Positions 62,469-64,000 of a DNA stretch of 64,000 nucleotides are shown here, one piece after another. Below the pieces are notes generated by a model that did not search any database, was not told the origin of the DNA, and saw only the letters and a list, made by a program, of their open reading frames with translations. The DNA is from Methylocystis sp. L43 (GTDB lineage: Bacteria > Pseudomonadota > Alphaproteobacteria > Rhizobiales > Beijerinckiaceae): NCBI RefSeq assembly GCF_015709525.1, contig NZ_JADNRA010000023.1, forward strand, positions 62,001 through 126,000. Reading direction: 5' to 3'. Each line of letters opens with the position of its first letter. Position 1 is the stretch's first letter. Both the position numbers and the translations under genes were made by a program.

Positions 62469-64000
62469 TCAGGCCGCAATCGCCGGGTCTGCCGCTGCTG
62501 CTCGGCGCCAGTTCCACGGAAGCAGTTCATCAAGCCGGTGCGCGGGATACCCGGCGATGCGAGCCAGGACGTCGGCCAACCAAGCCTGCGGATCAAGGCC
62601 GTTCATTTTCGCCGTCACGATGAGGCCGTACATGGCCGCAGCGCGCTGCCCGCCGCGATCGGATCCGCAGAACAACCACGATTTTCTTCCCAAAGCGATG
62701 CCGCGCAGGCCGCGCTCGGCGGCATTGTTGGACATGCACACACGTCCGTCATTAAGGAACAGCGTGAAGGCCGCCCAGCGCTTCAGCATGTACTGGATCG
62801 CCTTTGCCAGGTCGTGCCCGCGCGACAACTTGGTCGCCTGCTCTCGCATGTAGACGTGGAGATCGTCGACCAGAGGCCGGCTCGAGGCATGTCGAACCGC
62901 AACGCGCTCCTCCGGGCTCTTGCCGTTGATGGAGCGTTCGATTGCAAACAGCGCGTCGATGCGACGAACGACCTCAATCGCGATCGGCGAGAGAGGTATC
63001 TCCTTCTTGCCCGAAGCCTTGCGACGCGCGTTCTCCTCAAGATCGGCCATGGCGAAGAACGGTCGGCGAGCGTGCACCCAACACGCGGCCTCGCGAACGG
63101 GTCCCGGTTTTCGGTCCGCCAGATAGAGCTTGTTGTAACCGTCGTAGGCGTCGGCCTGCAGGATGCCGGCGTATCCCGCCAGATGGGTTTGTGGATGCTC
63201 GCCCTTCCGATCGCGCGAGTAGTAAAACATCGCTGCGGGCGGCCCGGCGCCGCCAAACGGTCTGTCATCGCGAACATAAACCCAGCAGCGCCCAGTGTCG
63301 GTCTTGCCCTTCGCCAGCACCGGCACTGTCGTGTCGTCCCCATGCAAACGCTCGGCCGCCATCACATGGGCTTCGATCAAGCGGCGGAGAGGATCGAGCG
63401 CCGCGCAGACCGCGCCCACTGCATCGGCCATCGTCGACAGCGCGATCGGCGCGCCTTCCAATGCATAGCGCTCGGCCTGACGATTCAGCGGCTGGTGCTG
63501 TCCGAACTTCTCGAACACGATCATCGCCAGCAGGCTCGGGCCCGCCCACGCGCGTGGTATCGGATGGAACGGCGCCGGCGCTTGCGTGATCTTCTCGCAG
63601 TCCCGGCAGGTGAACTTCTCCCGCACAGTCTCGATCACTTTCCATTGACGCGGCGTCGTCTCCAGCGTCTGCGTCACATCCTCGCCGAGCTTGCGCAGGC
63701 GCGAACCGCCGCAGCAGGCGCAGGTCTTGGGCGTCTCGATCACGACGCGTTCGCGCGGCAGATGCTCCGGGAATGTGTTGCGCTCCGGCCGCTTGCGCTC
63801 GAAGCCGGCGACTGTCGTCATTTTGGCGACAGCGCGCTCCGCGGCGAGTTCGTCTTCCGTCGCGCTCGCTTCCAGTTCTTCGAGTTCGAGCGACAATTGA
63901 TCGAGCAGCCGCGCCGAGCGCTCCGACTTCTGCCCGTGAATCTGACGCTGCAACTTTGCGATCCGCAGCGTCTGCTGCGCGATCAGCGCCGCATCTTCCG
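62469..64000 (-). CDS. tnpC: IS66-family transposase (TnpC), 5' end beyond window
   Basis: The frame is open to the right edge, where it reads EDAALIAQQTLRIAKLQRQI, so the start lies outside; about 510 residues are visible. IS66 hallmarks in order: an N-terminal Leu-zipper-like helix (LLDQLSLELEELEASA), a zinc-finger CxxC pair (CACCGGSRLRKLG, KFTCRDCEKI), a DDE catalytic domain (LHGDDTTVPVL, QADAYDGYNKLY), and the C-terminal NNAAERGLRGIALGRKSWLF with the final Glu. It appears intact. TnpA and TnpB genes should lie to the right. Confidence 0.92.
   Translation of the reverse strand, partial: EDAALIAQQTLRIAKLQRQIHGQKSERSARLLDQLSLELEELEASATEDELAAERAVAKMTTVAGFERKRPERNTFPEHLPRERVVIETPKTCACCGGSRLRKLGEDVTQTLETTPRQWKVIETVREKFTCRDCEKITQAPAPFHPIPRAWAGPSLLAMIVFEKFGQHQPLNRQAERYALEGAPIALSTMADAVGAVCAALDPLRRLIEAHVMAAERLHGDDTTVPVLAKGKTDTGRCWVYVRDDRPFGGAGPPAAMFYYSRDRKGEHPQTHLAGYAGILQADAYDGYNKLYLADRKPGPVREAACWVHARRPFFAMADLEENARRKASGKKEIPLSPIAIEVVRRIDALFAIERSINGKSPEERVAVRHASSRPLVDDLHVYMREQATKLSRGHDLAKAIQYMLKRWAAFTLFLNDGRVCMSNNAAERGLRGIALGRKSWLFCGSDRGGQRAAAMYGLIVTAKMNGLDPQAWLADVLARIAGYPAHRLDELLPWNWRRAAAADPAIAA

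Noticed and set aside
1-64000. A replication initiator, integrase or rRNA gene
   Set aside because: Searched for by motif and product; none seen, so the replicon type stays open.

Overview
The window is GC-rich, gene-dense DNA of an alphaproteobacterial type. The VirB/VirD4, FixL-like, HWE-kinase and NhaR-like proteins would suit Hyphomicrobiales, possibly a methylotroph or methanotroph, but the genus cannot be read from the sequence. The left half is the transfer core of a conjugative plasmid or integrative conjugative element. No replication initiator, integrase or intact tRNA was recognised, so plasmid and ICE cannot be told apart.

Layout, left to right. (1) 1-645: end of a minus-strand operon (membrane protein plus truncated secreted protein). 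(2) 793-13750: a compact mating-pair-formation operon, virB1-B2-B3-B4, two VirB5-like proteins, a small lipoprotein, B6-B8-B9-B10-B11-D4, mostly with overlapping or nearly touching genes. (3) 13818-16440: ArdC-type antirestriction protein, a DUF3761 protein, an SRAP/HMCES-type protein and a truncated IalB remnant. (4) 16527-19956: a translationally coupled operon of vWA protein, PP2C phosphatase and Ser/Thr kinase, the TerY-P triad. (5) 20121-21723: a HipB/HipA pair. (6) 21861-27166: relaxase, MobC/TraJ-like protein, a recognisable oriT with an RP4-like nick site, and traK-traL-traM-like genes, in the same order as around RP4 oriT. (7) 27252-34951: the predicted leading region, the first DNA to enter a recipient. 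It holds a secreted PLD nuclease, a four-gene restriction-modification-like operon (RHH, C5 methylase, PD-(D/E)XK protein, GIY-YIG protein), two SSB proteins and a strongly folded element upstream of the first ssb. The main genes here lie on the minus strand, so the incoming plus strand would be their template.

(8) 35112-43320: accessory genes: an acyltransferase, a group 1 truncated haemoglobin with a 2Fe-2S/FAD reductase, an ECF-type sigma factor with a putative zinc anti-sigma, an SmbP-like periplasmic protein, and long stretches without clear genes. (9) 43321-53115: a signalling block: a 1820-residue hybrid kinase with eight near-identical HAMP-type repeats and three receiver domains, a receiver/HWE-kinase/receiver protein, a decayed IS21 element, and a FixL-like haem-PAS kinase. 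(10) 53293-61941: cation/proton homeostasis: a KefC-type antiporter, an NhaR-like regulator, and a DUF1538 pair (UmpAB-like) with a P-II-like protein, interspersed with remnants of IS66, IS5 and IS256 elements. (11) 62233-64000: an IS66 element running off the right edge.

Together the left 35 kb encodes DNA processing, a transfer channel and functions that would protect incoming single-stranded DNA. The right part looks like stress and signalling cargo accumulated among decaying insertion sequences.
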